A stretch of DNA of 64,000 nt from Liolophura sinensis (GCF_032854445.1 NC_088303.1:13461501-13525500), one strand, 5' to 3'. Shown: positions 11,140 through 24,850, numbered from the stretch's first letter. A program made the numbers and translations. The notes: generated by a model from the sequence alone, not told the origin.

Positions 11140-11470
11140 TTTTATCCCGCATAAGGCGAAATACTCCGCTATTCGTTGAAGCACAACGACCACATGGGTA
11201 CAGATATATTCTCGAATCCTGCAGACGACGTCAAATGCGTCTGCTTAGCTTATCTCCCTTTGTTAGGTTGTAAATACGATGGTCACACCGCTGAAGCTAT
11301 TCACTTATACATCGTTCTTCTGCACTGAATTAATCATAGATGGGTCTTTGCAGGATAACTTCGTTACCTGCTGACGCCTCGCCCAATATGAGCATTATTG
11401 ACACCATATATTTGCATATCCTATCACTGAGTGACCATGTAATTAATAATATCCTTTGGCATTATGCACG
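11140..11470. repeat. Interspersed repeat related to the foldback element at 30.58-31.06 kb
   Basis: Shares with the 30.6-kb element the phrases AAATACTCCGCT, GGGTACAGATATATTCTC, TTATCTCCCTTTGTT, CCCAATATGAG and CTATCACTGAGT, in the same order and orientation. Only the right-hand arm of the inverted repeat is present here. Confidence 0.75.
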
Positions 11471-12027
11471 TTACAGTCTTCAGCATTCATTTGGTGTTTC
11501 GACATGATATGCATGGCGTTTACTATATTCCTTTCCAAAACGATATTCTGCTCAGTAGTGAAATAAATTCTGTCATGACATTTGTTCATTCAAGGCTTTG
11601 AGTTTTTCACTTTCTGTGTATCACCCCAGCCCCTCCCCCAGCAATATGGAGTAAAACACGTTTGCCAACTTTTTACATTTTCAATACCTGTAATCGTTAA
11701 ACACATATTTCTAACCTGCTTCTCTCATTGAAAGTCAGCGATCAAAAGTAAAATATCGTGTGCTGTGTATTTGTGGCGCAATATAGGCCTATATGTGATG
11801 CTGTATATTGTATTGACATTGTCCTATCCAACGTCATTTACATCTGTCGCCTCTTACATCACTTATTTATTACAATCCACAGTGCACATTACAGGACCTA
11901 AACAGGTAATGGCGTTATCAACTGGATGGTTATTCCATGTAGGTCTATACAGCTTCGCAGAGCGGTCTATAAATAATACATTGGCCTAGTCTCCTGCATT
12001 AAGCAAGCTCTTATTTATCGCCTTTGA
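11471..12027. other. Intergenic, nothing recognised
   Basis: No supported feature. The plus-strand frame at 11765-11989 has no family resemblance and no splice structure. Confidence 0.45.
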
Positions 12028-12235
12028 TTTATTTATTTATTTTATTGGTGTTTTACGCCGTTCTCAAGAATACTTCACTAATACGACGGTGGCCGGCATT
12101 ATATGGGAGAAAACCGGGCTCTAACCCACGAGCATCCTTCCCATGTACAGCGAGCTCACAGCGGCCGCATTGGTGGGAGGTTCAATCCTAGGTCATTGTG
12201 CCACGCTGGTGTGTTAACCACCTCGGCCACCTTAA
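12028..12235 (-). mobile_element. tRNA-derived SINE, inverted
   Basis: Reads on the plus strand as the reverse complement of the family: an ATTTATTTATTTTATTGG start, then GTGTTTTACGCCGTTCTC, the CCGGCATTATATGGGAG body and finally CCTCGGCCACC from the tRNA-like head. Confidence 0.85.
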
Positions 12236-13175
12236 TTTTATATGTATACACATCATGAGGGCTAATGTAAACTCATGATCATACACAGTTACAAATAAAT
12301 AAGATTAGTGATCTCACTAAATGGCGATCTGCTTGATACGCTATACACATATAAAGATCGGCGACATTTTCATGCCCACACAAACTTTTATAAATCTACC
12401 CTACTCAAGTTGTACTCATCTTTAGTCAAGTCGTAGGCCAACTTCGTTAAAGTCGTTCTACACTCCATGCAGTCAGGTCTAATTAATAATAATTCACCAC
12501 AAACTTCTGTATGTTATTTGTTTCTTGCGTAAGCGTGTATATCATACTCAAAAATATGTAACTTAATAAGGTATATATAGCCTGCGCTATGACGATGCTA
12601 ATTATAATCGACAGATATTCGATTCTTGTTGTGATTTTTAAAACTGCATAGGCCTATGTCGCAAGAAGCGGTACCGGTATTGATTTTAACAATAGAGACT
12701 GAAAGCAGCGCGTACAAGAAACACTCATTGGTCATTCCACTGAAAAGTTTGAATACGTATATACGTCATTTACGTAGCGTCAGCCTTTTTTCTGTTACCG
12801 GTATTTATTTATTTTAGTTCAAAAGCGGGCGAGGTCTTCACATCTGGCGGCCTCATCCAGGTAACGCCTTTTTTAAAATGGTGGTGGTGGTGGAGGGGGA
12901 GGGGGTGGGTTAAGAGGTCAGGGGGTGGTCAAATAACGAAACCCACATGGAGAGGGTCCATCTCTAGCCAACATACAGAACAATAAATGTAAACCCCCTA
13001 CCGATAGTATGAATCAGTGACGATCGAGTTCCTGCATGTTACAAACTGTATCAAGTAAGGTTAAAGATCCTTTCTTTATTCATTTACCTCATTGAATGCA
13101 TGTAATGCACTATAACAGCAATAATTTTCAAGATTGTACATGTTTATTTTGAATGGCTGTATAGTATATGGGAAA
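12236..13175. other. Upstream region of DNAJA2-like gene
   Basis: Contains a GGTGGTGGTGG run followed by a G-rich stretch near 12877-12930 and otherwise no repeat or gene. It is the likely 5' flank of the J-protein gene. Confidence 0.4.
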
Positions 13176-13182
13176 TATAAAG
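13176..13182 (+). promoter_or_regulatory. Candidate TATA box of DNAJA2-like gene
   Basis: TATAAAG lies 154 bases before the ATG, at a plausible distance for a start of transcription near 13210. I looked for heat-shock elements (alternating GAA/TTC at 5-bp spacing) between here and the ATG and saw only isolated half-sites, so inducibility is not supported. Confidence 0.35.
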
Positions 13183-13336
13183 GCTGTGCGCAGAGCGAAA
13201 CTCCCAGTGACACTCCGTCGACATCGATTTGCGAGAAGTTCCGTTAGAGTTATCGAACTTGGCTTCTCATGCTGCTAGGCGACAGCACTGCAGGGATTTC
13301 GATGTGACGTCATTACTTCCTTAACCTCGCGAGAAG

Positions 13337-16300
13337 ATGGCCGACACCAAATTATATGATATCCTTGGGGTTTCGAAAAACGCATCTGACAATGAAATCA
13401 AAAAAGTAAGTAAATTAAGCTGAAGGTTTATAGATACAGATATGATAGAATATGGAAACTGACCAATTGCAGGCCCAAAACGGACGCTTGATTGAATGTA
13501 TGCCTAGTTTAGCACCTTTTACGACAAGCATGACAAAGCATCGTGATTTTCCAGAGAGATCTTTTGGGTGTATGAACAGGCGATAGACTGTTAGTTTTTG
13601 AGATATTTGATAAATCTGTGAGTTGGTTCAAAATTAAAAATTTGGTGTTTAGGTAGGAATCCCAAGGAAAAAGCAGTTATGTCCTCATAACCACATGGTA
13701 GGGATAAACTAATGTGGAACGCCTTCCTTTTAGCTGCGTGGTGTGTCGTAAGGTTACAACATGTTCTGAGGAAGGGCTCATATAATATCCGTTAACTTCG
13801 ATTTAACTGATAACAGACAAAGATCTCCTGAAAAGTCGATTTCAAAGTTTAAGAATTAGATGGTAGGCCTACAACTTCACGAGAGCATATTTTGTTCATT
13901 TTGCTTTCCAGTCTAAATCATTACGTAAACATTTTATTGTAGAGCCTTGCCCACTGATTTAATCTTTAACCTTTAAGTTTAAGTCCCCATTGATGACCTT
14001 TACAAATTTAACAAATGGATTATGTTTATTTCAAAATGTATATAATATGTTTTCATTGTTTAGATACAAATTGTTTAGGTCTCTATATTACATGTAGGCT
14101 TCAGAATTACTCTCAAACTCTTTTAAATTCTATTTTACGATATTCCAAACCTGCCACATTTTTATACCACTCTTGGTTTGTCTCCTTTTCTGTGTGTATT
14201 CCATAGGCCCCTCAGGTTAAATACTGAAACACCAATATTCATCCTAAATGCTGGCAATGTGATATAGATTGATAAAAATGGATTCCCTTATAAAACATTT
14301 TGCTGAGCTCCCTTACGGTGAGAGACCTGTAATAAATCTCGTTGGTCCAAGAAAATAGCAAGTGAAACTTGATGGATTCCTCTCCTAGCACACCTGACTG
14401 TCCAGGGCCTTACTCTTTGAAGTGAACTAAACATTTTCAGACTGTCTTGGGACATTTTTTATTTACATCATTTTATCATGTTAAGCTTACCATTTGCTTT
14501 AATTTTCTTATAGTTGTTGAATAATTCAAAGCTGTTATAGACATAATTTTACACATAATGTCTGAAAATTAATTTTAATCAATATTTGTTTATTTTAGGC
14601 ATACTACAAATTAGCTAAAGAATATCACCCAGACAAAAATCCAAGTGCAGGAGAAAAGGTCAGTATCAGTGTGAAAAATTCCGGTAATATCTTATGGTAA
14701 CTTATTGTTTTCCTCTTGGGCCATGCGTGGGAAGGCCTACCAGCAACCTTGCGGATGGTCGTGGGTGCCCCCCAGGCTCTGCCCGGTTTCCACCCACCAT
14801 AATGCTGGCTGCCATCGAATAACTGAAATATTCTTGAGTACGGCGTAAAACACTAATCAAATAAAGAAATAAATCTTATTGTTATATTATATGTTCTGTA
14901 TTGAAAGAGTTTGATTTATTTCTGTAAGAGACCTGTTTGGCTATTTTATATTCTGAGTCTTTGTGCAGAGCTAATCTTGCAAAGTCTGTGTCAAATGCAT
15001 TATTATATGCACATATAACCATGTTGTAAACATGTATCACTTTTCAACATGGTGGTTGATGTCAATATTACTTTTTTTTTTTTCAAGTTCAAAGAGATTA
15101 GTTTTGCTTATGAAGTACTATCAAATGCGGAGAAGCGAGAGACATACGACAGATATGGGTTACAGGGTATTAAGGAAGGGACAGGGGGTTCAGGTAAGTT
15201 CTACTAGGTCCGATTGTTTTGTACCTGCTCCAATCCGGTCCTCGCACTATCTACACATATGTTTGTCACTTGAAACATTATCTTTGACTTCTAGAGCAAA
15301 TGCATGTCTTCCACATTAAAAAAGAGGGACCATCCAGAAACTCACACACATGCACTGGGTCGTTCAGACCCTCGGTAGTCTGTTTTGCTTGCTAGACTGT
15401 GGATCTTTGGTCTCTAGATTTTTCAGGCTCCTTACACGATTTCCTGTAACGATATCCTTAAACGATCCTGTCCACTTGAGTGAGACGTATACCAATATTC
15501 AACTGATGTAAATGGTCTTGAACACTTTCTTTTGGATGGCAAATAAATGCTCTCAAATATTACTTTTGAGTTCTGAAACTTGCAGTTTTCCATGACAATA
15601 TCTTCCTACCTCCTCCCCCCCCCTGCCCCCCCCAAAAGAAATCAAGACCATCAATAGATCTCTAAGAATTAGGCATTTTTGATGTGCATAATAAGCAAGT
15701 ATTACATTGCTTAATCACAATAATTTAGTCTTTCATAATAATATTTACCATTGTGTTTATGTCTCCTACTTGTTTTTTTTTTCAGGTGGCTTCCCTGGGG
15801 ATATATTTGGTGATATGTTTGGGGGTCTGTTTGGGTTTGGAGGGGGTTTCCCAGGAATGGGGGGTATGGGTGGGGGAAGGCGTGGCAGGAGGCGGGGAGA
15901 GGACACCATGCACTCTCTAAGGTAAGACAGCTGCTTAGGTGACATGTCAGGGAAAGTTGACCTTAAGTGGAAAAGTGTCCTGTATGAATGTTGCTCAAAG
16001 TGACATGCTGATGCTGACACATAGCAAAACAAGTTATTGTGATAATAACTCTTATGCATACAGCAGTCTTCTTTATTTTAATGGTGCATAAAATCCCATT
16101 CGCCAGTTGATTTTCTAAAAAAGTACGTCATGAAGAATATTTGCGTTTCTTTATTTTCTTGCAAAAGTGAATACATTACCTATACTTAAAATAACCCTCA
16201 TTTTAAGTCGCAAGAATGGAGTTTGTGTGCAAATTAATGATGAGGAGAGTAGGCTTCTAAAAGGGAGTCTGTGTAAATCGTAAATATATTGATTCATAGA

Positions 16301-19300
16301 GCTGAAGAATTTTTAAAACATTTACTTGTACCTGTTGAAGTCATTCAGCTGTTATGAAATATATATATACATATACATGTTTAACATATTTTTTTTTGCA
16401 GGGTTAGTCTAGAGGACCTGTATAACGGGAAAACTGCTAAACTTCAGCTTAGTAAAACAGTCATTTGTCCTAAATGTAATGGGTGAGTGTGCTAAGCTCA
16501 TTTGACCTACACATGAGATGCACCACATCAGAGCAACAGAAAAATCGGATGTTGTCACTCATACCCCACACACATACGGTTAAGGGGCCTCCGTGGCTCA
16601 TTTGGTTAGCGTGTTAGCACAGCGTGATGACCCAGCAGTCTCTCACCAATGTGGTCGCTGTGAGTTCAAGTCCAGCTCATGCTGGCTTCCTCTCAGGCCG
16701 TACGTGGGAAGGTCTGCCAACAACCTGCGGAAGGTCATGGGTTCCCCCGGGCTCTGTCTGGTTTCCACCCACCATATCGCTGGCTGTTGTCGCATAAGTG
16801 AAATTTTCTTGAATACGATATAAAACACCAATCAAATAAATAAAATAAATAAACACATATGGTTAAGAGGCAGAACTGGTTGAAGTAAGCACAAACAGCT
16901 GCATTCTTAGGTTATAGACTGATAGATTAAAATTGATAGCGTGTTGGTGCTTTAGATAATCTCAGTTTGAACAGTTTGACAGTCTTCTTGATATTTGTTG
17001 TTCAACATCCCAAAAGTAAAAAAAAAATGTTGCTGTTTAGATTTCCTGTTGGATAGTTTATCGGTGCACATATACATTTGGTCTTTTGTTATCTTTTTTT
17101 TTAACTGTAGTATATGACACTGAAAGACAGGAATAAATAGATTGTATACTGTATTTGTCCTAGTGTGGAATTTGCATAGATAATGTCTCCCAGTAGTTGA
17201 GAATTGCACATTGTGTTGACACAACATCAGGATGTTTACAAACATTCAGTAGTACTTACGATATGAGATATATAATATTTTTTGCCCATTTTAGGCGGGG
17301 TGGTAAAGATGGGGCAACCCAGCGCTGTCGGGTGTGCAGTGGGCGGGGAGTGAAGGTCACACTGCGTCAGTTAGGGCCAGGCATGGTGCAGCAGATGCAG
17401 AGCATATGTTCAGATTGCAGAGGGGAAGGTGAGGCTTACTCAAGAAAAATTTTAAAATTACAGGGTTCACAAGATGGGTAGAACAATTTTCAAAAGTAAA
17501 AGCAAAATTTGCAACTTTGTCATGGACAAAATTTTATGTCATTTACCGTACAGTTTCAGGTGTGAAAATCAAACATTAATACATGTACAACATTTGCTAG
17601 TTATGCAGTATGTATATACATTTGTTTTCTGGAATAAGATTTAATAAGAATAAGAGTTTTGTCTGTGTTGTACAGTAGACTTGTATTTTTCTATATTTCT
17701 TTAATTCAGATGTTTAAAGTTTTTGTGATTTTGTTTTGCAGGAGAGGTTATCAATGAAAAAGACAGATGTAAGGAGTGCAGGGGTAAAAAAGTGACACAA
17801 CAAACTAAAATCCTTGAGGTTCACATTGACAAGGGAATGAAAGATGGCCAGAAAATTCCCTTCAGAGGAGAGGGGGATCAGCAGGTTAGTGCAGCTTTAA
17901 AGCAGCATGATCTGGAAATTAAAACAAGCTTACTTTAGAACCGTAATATTCAATTTCTGATATCATATCCAGTCCATAAATTTTACATTATGAAAAAGAT
18001 TTGTTTTTCAGCTGAAGTTTGACATGTTAAAATGCACTGTCAGAGGAACACAAAGGCTCTGAGTTTATACTTTCAATACCAACACTTTTTCTGATAAGAA
18101 ATTAATCAAAGTTCATTAAAGAAATTGTATAGGTGGCCCTGAAAATTGTGCGAATCAATTAGAATCCAGCAAAATGTGTCACTTGGAAAAAGTTGGCAAG
18201 TATATGGCTTGTCAGTAAAAGCGACATTCGCATTTCGAGATGCGTGCCTCTAAACTTGCCACAACAGAACAGGTGGGGGGGGGGGGGACAAACTGACACC
18301 CAGCTGCAGACAGTGGCCTTTGAAGTTTGAGGTTGCAGCTGCTTTTCATGGCCAATAAAATGGCAACATTTTGAAGTAACACTTTCAGTTTCTCCGTTGT
18401 TTTTACTGTAAGTTGCTGCAAAAGGGTTATACTGCCTGCTACAAGAAAAAATATGTGTGATTTACATCACATGTCAGGAGATAATTTAAAAAGGGAATTC
18501 TCCGCCAAAATTGTTGGGTTGGCAAGAGACTGGCAATGTTAATTGCCTGTGTCAAGTTAGAACTTCTTGCACAGTTTATGATCTCTGTCCTGTTCATGAT
18601 TCATGAAAATGCCTGTACGGCTGATGTTAGCATACAAAATGCAAAGTCCCTGTCAGCTTTCATAGCACAGTAGTTAAATAGTGCATGTTATAAATTGTCC
18701 AAAACATCATATACTTAATGGGATGTGGTAATTTATTTATTTATTCAGCCATTTATTTCCTGTTTCTTTCATTTTTATTCCACAATCCTGTGCAAGAGAG
18801 AGAAATGTGACAGGGTTATGTAACTCTTTTCACACTGTAGTGATTATGGTGTTAGGGTTCATGACCATCATCATCGCACAGTGCTCATGTTAGATTCCCT
18901 TTCCGAGAAATTCATCATACAGGTTTTGTTGTTAGTGAGTCAGTCAGATAGTTAATGAGATAATTGTCTCTAGTGCAGAAGATATTGTTGTTATCATGTT
19001 TGTTCGCCTCTTTCTGAATTATGTAGCAGGTGAGACCAACTTGAACTTGTTCATTTGTTCACCAGTAGGAAGCCTATCAGAAATTAATGTAGTCTGATAA
19101 CGTTATACAGATCACCACGTATATTTTCCTTTGCTTGCCAGAATTCATAATTGGTTGCTAGCATTATATCTCCAAAACATTCAAACATCTTTGTTTGTGG
19201 TAGCAAATGTCTTTCAAAAAAAACTGTGATAGGTTTGTTGGTGGGGAAGGCTTCCTTTTGTTGTTGTTGTTGTTTTTTTTATCCAGCTAACAAATAGACA

Positions 19301-21743
19301 TGAGACTTTAGGAAGCTAATATCAAGAGGGCAAACAAATTTCTGTAAAAATCATCCTATTTGGAGATTCTGTTGAATTATGCTCAACAAATGCTTTTAAT
19401 GCTTAACTAAACAGCAGCCATGAAACTTATCACGAGTTTTTGGGTGGGTCCCCAAAACATATTTGGGCTGAACAAATAACCTGCTTGGTCGGGTCATATG
19501 TTGGGGAAACTCTGTTCTGAACTACTGCAGAGCCAAGAAGTTTTGGTTAGCTGAGGAACCATTTACCTATCATGCATGTATACCATATGTCGCAACAATA
19601 AATGCAATAGTGTTATTGGTTTATTTTTATTAGATTTAGATGTTTGTTTTAGACATCAAAGTTGGGATGATAGTGCTTTGTGTATCAGTAGGATAAGAGA
19701 TTATGTTTTTAGAGATTTTTGAGGGCAAACTTTGAGGATGACAACATAGACTCTAGGAAATAATATCATTAGTGAATTTGGAGGACTATTTGGGTGTTGT
19801 ACAAGGTACTTGTATTTGAGTGCTGTGTATTTGAACCTGCGTTATTTTGGTTGCAGCCTGATATGGAGCCTGGAGATGTAGTGATCGTGTTGCAGCAGAA
19901 AGAACATGAGCTGTTCCGCCGCAGTGGAGAGGACCTGTACTGTGCCCACTCCATCACGCTCACTGAATCCTTGTGTGGTTTCCAGTTTGTCCTCAAACAC
20001 CTGGATGGCAGAGACATCATCATCAAGCACCCTGCAGGCCAGGTCGTAGAACCAGGTACGCTTACTGATAGCCATTCTGGAGACTATGTAAATAGTGCAT
20101 ATTTAGAGGCAAATAAATTTCATAAGATTTGGCAGGGAATCTCACATTTTTCCAATTTTACATGATAGTGTCATTCTGCTTGTCTTTGGAAAATCTTCAA
20201 GAGGTTCATGTATAATTATGAAATCTGGAGAGCTGAACCACAGTGACTGAAAGTGAATTTCATAGGACAAAATTTTGTCTTACAGTTCTCTCTCTTACAG
20301 GAATAGTCAGTAGACTGAGTTTTGACCTAATATCGGAGATCAAATTTCATGTTCTTACATATCATTTCAACAGTTTGTTCCCAAAACCTCTGACGAAATT
20401 CAGTTGGATAAGATCTTGGGTAGTGTTAAAGGAGAAGAAAACATAAAACAGTGACACTATAGGCTGAAAAGAGCGCATTTTTTTCTATCTGGTGGTGCCT
20501 GCTGCATAATTTTGCAATTTTTCCTCGCCATACACATTGTCTGAAAACGGCAAAGCTGGCATAAATCACTAAGTTCATCGCTTCCTCCATCTTTAACACC
20601 CTGTAAATTATGCTGGGGAGTGTTGCCTCTCAGCCAATGAGAGTTGTTAAAACTGTTGGCTTGTTCGTGTAAACTCAGAACCTGTGTCCAGCATTCCGGT
20701 TTCCTGATTGTCAAGCGGAAAACAAACTGCACTGTTTGTTCTACCAGAAATGTACAAACTGCACTTTGGCAGTTTCCAACAGCAATTCTCCTCCTAACAC
20801 AGAAGACTTCAGGACTAGTTCTTAGGTAAAGTGGAGTTGCCCATAGCAGATTTTGGCGCTGACTTCATTTATAATTTATCAACTTGAGGTACATATTAGA
20901 ATGTTTTTTATGGCCTGCACCTGCGAGATAATGCATACTCTTTTCAATGGTATTTGTTATTTAAATTTTCTTCTTCTTTAAGGCATTTGTTTATGAATTT
21001 CAGGTTGTATTAAAGCAGTAATGGGAGAAGGTATGCCTAAATACAGAAACCCGTTTGAGAAGGGGAACCTCTATGTCAAGTTTGAAATCACTTTCCCCGA
21101 GAGTGGTTTTGCCTCCGCTGAAGCAATGAAGGTGAGCTTGGCCTTAACACAAGTAGATGAGATCCTGTACAAACTAACATAACTGAAAAGATCTATCAGG
21201 ATAATGATGTAAAACTAACATTCTGTCCTCTCTTCAGAGTTTGGATCAAAGATCAAATGTCTCCTCCACAGCTAAAGCATGCTTTTTGCCTGTTTATTTG
21301 CGAACATCTATTGGGTATGGTGTTCATATTTCATATTTGTGAACATCTTATGGTTAGGGACCTATGGTGTGAGTTCATATTTGTGAACATCTTATGGTCA
21401 GGGACCTATGATGTGAGTTCATATTTTTGAACATCTAATGGTTAGGGACCTATGGTGTGAATTCATATTTTTACAGCTGCAGTTACAAAATCTTGAAACA
21501 GTTATAGATGAATGTTTGATTGAGAAATAGAGGGAAGAGTGATGTTCTTGGTGTATGTTACAGGCCCTGGAGAAACTGTTGCCGCCACGCCCAAAAGTTG
21601 AACTGCCAATGGGAGAGCATGTGGAGGAGGTGACACTGTCGGACTATGATGGCCACGCCAATGACGGAGGTCGGCGCGAGGCATATGACGAGGATGATGA
21701 CGATGATCACCATGGACCGCGCGTCCAGTGCGCGCATCAATGA
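13337..21743 (+). CDS. DNAJA2: DNAJA2-like type I J-domain co-chaperone (10 exons, 411 aa)
   Basis: Exons: 13337-13405, 14599-14658, 15088-15193, 15786-15921, 16402-16482, 17295-17428, 17742-17884, 19857-20055, 21004-21131, 21564-21743. All junctions are GT-AG and all phases agree. J domain 1-70 begins [12 protein letters not shown] with the Hsp70-activating HPD at 33-35. A Gly/Phe-rich linker covers about 79-117. Four zinc motifs follow, starting at Cys146 (CPKCNGRG), Cys162 (CRVCSGRG), Cys189 (CSDCRGEG) and Cys205 (CKECRGKK). Next come the substrate-binding C-terminal domains (VFDxG-type J-protein folds are known for this class), an acidic run and CAHQ, a CaaX farnesylation signal identical to that of vertebrate DNAJA2. 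Vertebrate DNAJA2 is about 412 aa, so length and domain order are complete. Role (family knowledge): stimulates Hsc70 ATPase and delivers unfolded clients in the cytosol. The start is the first ATG after the TATA-like site and opens directly into the J domain. Confidence 0.97.
14712..14876 (+). mobile_element. 5'-truncated SINE in DNAJA2 intron 2
   Basis: Begins in the body (GGCCATGCGTGGGAAGGCC) and runs to the full tail (TGAAATATTCTTGAGTACGG and ATCAAATAAAGAAATAAA). It is in sense orientation, between exons 2 and 3. Confidence 0.85.
16584..16856 (+). mobile_element. Full-length SINE in DNAJA2 intron 5
   Basis: Head GGGGCCTCCGTGGCTCATTT, GTGAGTTCAAGTCCAGC (B box), body GTCTGCCAACAACCTGCGG and CACCCACCATATCGCTGGC, tail and ATCAAATAAATAAAATAAAT. 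It is a good reference copy for the family. Confidence 0.88.
17885..19856 (+). other. DNAJA2 intron 7 (about 2 kb)
   Basis: The longest intron of the gene. It holds a poly-G run at about 18274-18287 and a short TTG run near 19258, but no exon, SINE or RNA that I can support. Confidence 0.5.
21295..21475. repeat. 44-bp tandem repeat in last DNAJA2 intron
   Basis: About 3.5 units, each built on TTGTGAACATCTTATGG, AGGGACCTATG and GTGAGTTCATAT. It is wholly intronic (between exons ending at 21131 and starting at 21564) and not in the coding sequence. Confidence 0.75.
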
Positions 21744-23640
21744 GGAGCGCAGTCTCTAGCTGTATACAATTATTTATATGCATTTGTTGGACTGATTCAG
21801 ATACGCCTCTATGATTTCGTCCAGTTTCTTTTTTTTTTCTTTTTTTCCTTGGCTTTCTATTTAATGAATCTGATTGTTTATCTCACTCGATACTGGGCCA
21901 GAACTGGGAGCGTACCCCATGAGAGGTCTTAGACAAAGCCTTTGTGTAGTTTAACATGACACACACTGGCTTATTTCTGAACTGGTCACTCAGCGTGGAG
22001 ACATGGACCACTCGAGTTAGTATACAGAGAGACTGGACATACCAACTATTCTGACATAGGAAAAGAAACTGGATGTAAACATTGGAGTTTTTAGGCACAC
22101 ATTTGCTGACGAGGACTGAACAGAGGTCCTCTGAACTGCTGGTAATATTGTAGACATCAATAGAGAGGATTGTCTGTGCGATGTCGTGTGTGTTGACATC
22201 AATTATTTTAGTCTGATTTGTCTTACCCTCTTATCCGTGCTGTATTACAGTTGTTGAACAGATGAGGTATCAGTTCACTCGTCACGTATGTGATTCTAAG
22301 ACACTCTGAATGCTGCCACTTCTGCATTGATTCTGGCAAGATGGGGTGATTTTCTTTTTTTTAAGCAAATGCTTGTGCCAGAATTTTATCATATTTACTG
22401 TGGCAGTGTTTTGAGTCTGTTCTTAATGTTAAAGATGGATGTGCAGGTTACCATTAATATACCTGCTATATATTTTGGAAATTTTGCACAACTTGAATGT
22501 GAACTTTGGAAGGAGCTCTATTCAGATAATGTGTTTACAACCAGTCATCTGAAAACTCCCATTGTGTACTTGAGTTTTATCTTTGTGCACAGCCCTTATT
22601 ATGTGGAGGCTTCAAGATAAACTGAAATCAGTCATCCTCAGGAGCCTGTTTTACAAAGATGTCACAATAGCTGCATCTAGCGCATTCACCATGGTAACAT
22701 ATTTCCACCCTATGATGTATATGTTGTCATGGAAGTGATGCTGCGACTGCTGCGTTAAACTGACCCCAGAAATGTAAGTTTACATGTACTAAAACCACTG
22801 AGGTTAACCTAGTATTCTCAAAGAAATTACTAGGCTTGGAAGCGTTTTAAACATGACATTGTTCGTCCAGACATTCTGTACGCTTGCAGTTTTCGCTGAG
22901 GTCTATGTTTTATTTATCCAAATGCAGTAGCTTCAAGTGTTCTGTTGTTTTATAGTGTAATTCCTGTAATCTTGTATGCCTTCTGTATTTAAGAACAACT
23001 TAGCGTGTACATGTATCATATTGAAGCCCAAGAATGTTTTGTACTTTATGGGTGGCCATTTGCACACAAGTTTCACATAATCATTCTGTCAGTTCATTTT
23101 CTTCCTCCTGGGGCAGGTCCAGCTATGTGCATCGGGTATTTGTATTGACACATTACCATAATGAGAACAGGAGCAGATAGCTGTAACAAACAGGAGCCCC
23201 CCAGAATCATATCAGCACTGTGTACGTGTGTTTTCGATTTATTCTAGACACCAGGTGTGAGGATTTGCTGGGCTTATTCTGAAAGGAAGTGTGTCACATT
23301 ATACTAGAGTTCTTTTCGAGAAAATGTGACATTTGGAAGGCTGTCAAATCCCAAGCCTGAGACAGGCCCCCTTGGATGTCAGTTCTTAACAAGTGGTAGT
23401 GAAACAGTTAACTGTTTGTCTTTGTGTTGACTATAGCAGGAGTAGGTCAGAGGTGTGTCTCAGGTGTCCAGGGAGGGGGATACGAGAGAATGAGCGCGTG
23501 TGATTGCGTGACAGTTGTTGTAGACTGTAGTTGCTTTTGTTGTGAGGAAGGAAGAGCGGGCATTTGAGATGAAGTTCTGTCTGTTATATTCTCTCCTTCC
23601 TGTTGTATCTTACAAAAATAAATTTCCATTTCCTCTTGTC
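21744..23640 (+). other. DNAJA2 3' UTR
   Basis: About 1.9 kb of non-coding sequence after the TGA, ending at the only well-placed AATAAA (23617-23622). Small frames inside it have no protein-like features. The UTR end is inferred from the signal only. Confidence 0.5.
23617..23622 (+). terminator. Candidate poly(A) signal of DNAJA2
   Basis: AATAAA is followed after about 15-25 bases by a TTTCCTCTTGTC stretch, a reasonable cleavage context. It is the clearest plus-strand signal before the convergent PEPD gene. Confidence 0.5.
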
Positions 23641-24029
23641 AAGATTTTAACCTCAGTGCAGCGTTCTCGTTTGTCTTCATCAGCCTGCTTGTCATCAATG
23701 CATTTGCCCACAGATTGTTAACGCAGCTTTTATACTGCAAGGGGGTGTTCTGCCAGATTTTCTCTACGCATTATAAACCCTAGCCACTAGCCTAAAACAC
23801 TGAGGTACTATCTAAAAACAAAAAATAGTTGAGTCTGATGAATTGGTTTTCCAGACTTTTAAGAAATATGTTTACACGAAGTTCAGGATTTCATTGAAAT
23901 TATGGCCAGTTTTGTTCTTGTGGAAATTGACATAGCTGGAATATATTTGTGGCTCAGACTGGTAGGGAACATATACTGCAAAAGCAATATTTCCAAATTG
24001 CTTGTTAAACAAGATTTGTTACCTGCCAG

Positions 24030-24208
24030 TTTTATTTATTTATTTATATATTTATTTATTTGATTGGTGTTTAACGCCGTACTCAAGAATATTTCACTTA
24101 TACGACGGCAGCCAGCATAATTGTGGGAGGAAAACGGGCAGAGCCCTGAGGAAACCCACAACCATCCGCAGATTGTTGACAGACCTTCCCACGTACCCCT
24201 GCCAGTTT
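24030..24208 (-). mobile_element. SINE, inverted, between DNAJA2 and PEPD
   Basis: ATTTATTTATTTGATTGG leads into GTGTTTAACGCCGTACTC, AATATTTCACTTATACGACG and ends in the body near CAGACCTTCCCACGTACC. It lacks the tRNA-like head, so it is 5'-truncated. Confidence 0.85.
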
Positions 24209-24844
24209 GAGCCATTGGAACAAAGGCTATTGAAAGTAAATATGACACTACAAATCACTGAATCCCACCAAACCCAAGCATATTGTGCTATTCAAAGAAA
24301 AGTTTATTTTACCTTTGATGCAGGCAGCTACAGACACAAGGCTAAACAAGAAGACATTTAATGACCTTAAAGTAAATGTGCTGTATTTCAATTAAGTTTA
24401 GCATTTTTCAAGTGACATTTTGTTTGATTCTTATTGATGCTTCTACCTTAACGAGCGAATCAAGTTAAACTTCACAAACAACTTGTGTTTGCATCTGGAT
24501 TATCATTTTAAGACCTTGATGTGTTGCTGTAAGTGCATTTTTATATATCAAACTTTAGATGAATTACAGCACCTCATAACACTAAAATATACATGTAGCA
24601 GACAAGGTTCAAAAATGATTCACTCTACCACAAGTACAGGTGACGTATAAACTACACATCATCAAGTATTTTTGAACACAAAGTGAAGTCCATTTTAACA
24701 TTTTTATCAGAATCTTTTATGGTAATGCCATATGTTAGCAAATACCAACCACAAGATCAGTAAAATCACAGAATTGCTTTAGATGTGTGATTTGAGTTTG
24801 TTTTAAGCCCCTATTAATGATAATGTTTATATAATGCTGTCTGT

Positions 24845-24850
24845 TTTATT
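24845..24850 (-). terminator. Candidate poly(A) signal of PEPD
   Basis: AATAAA on the minus strand, about 33 bases after the PEPD stop codon. That is very close to the stop, so a more distal signal may be used instead. Confidence 0.3.

Noticed and set aside
13200-13336. Heat-shock elements in the DNAJA2 promoter
   Set aside because: GAA and TTC half-sites are present (around AGAAGTTCC and GGCTTCTC) but not in the required 5-bp spacing over three units.
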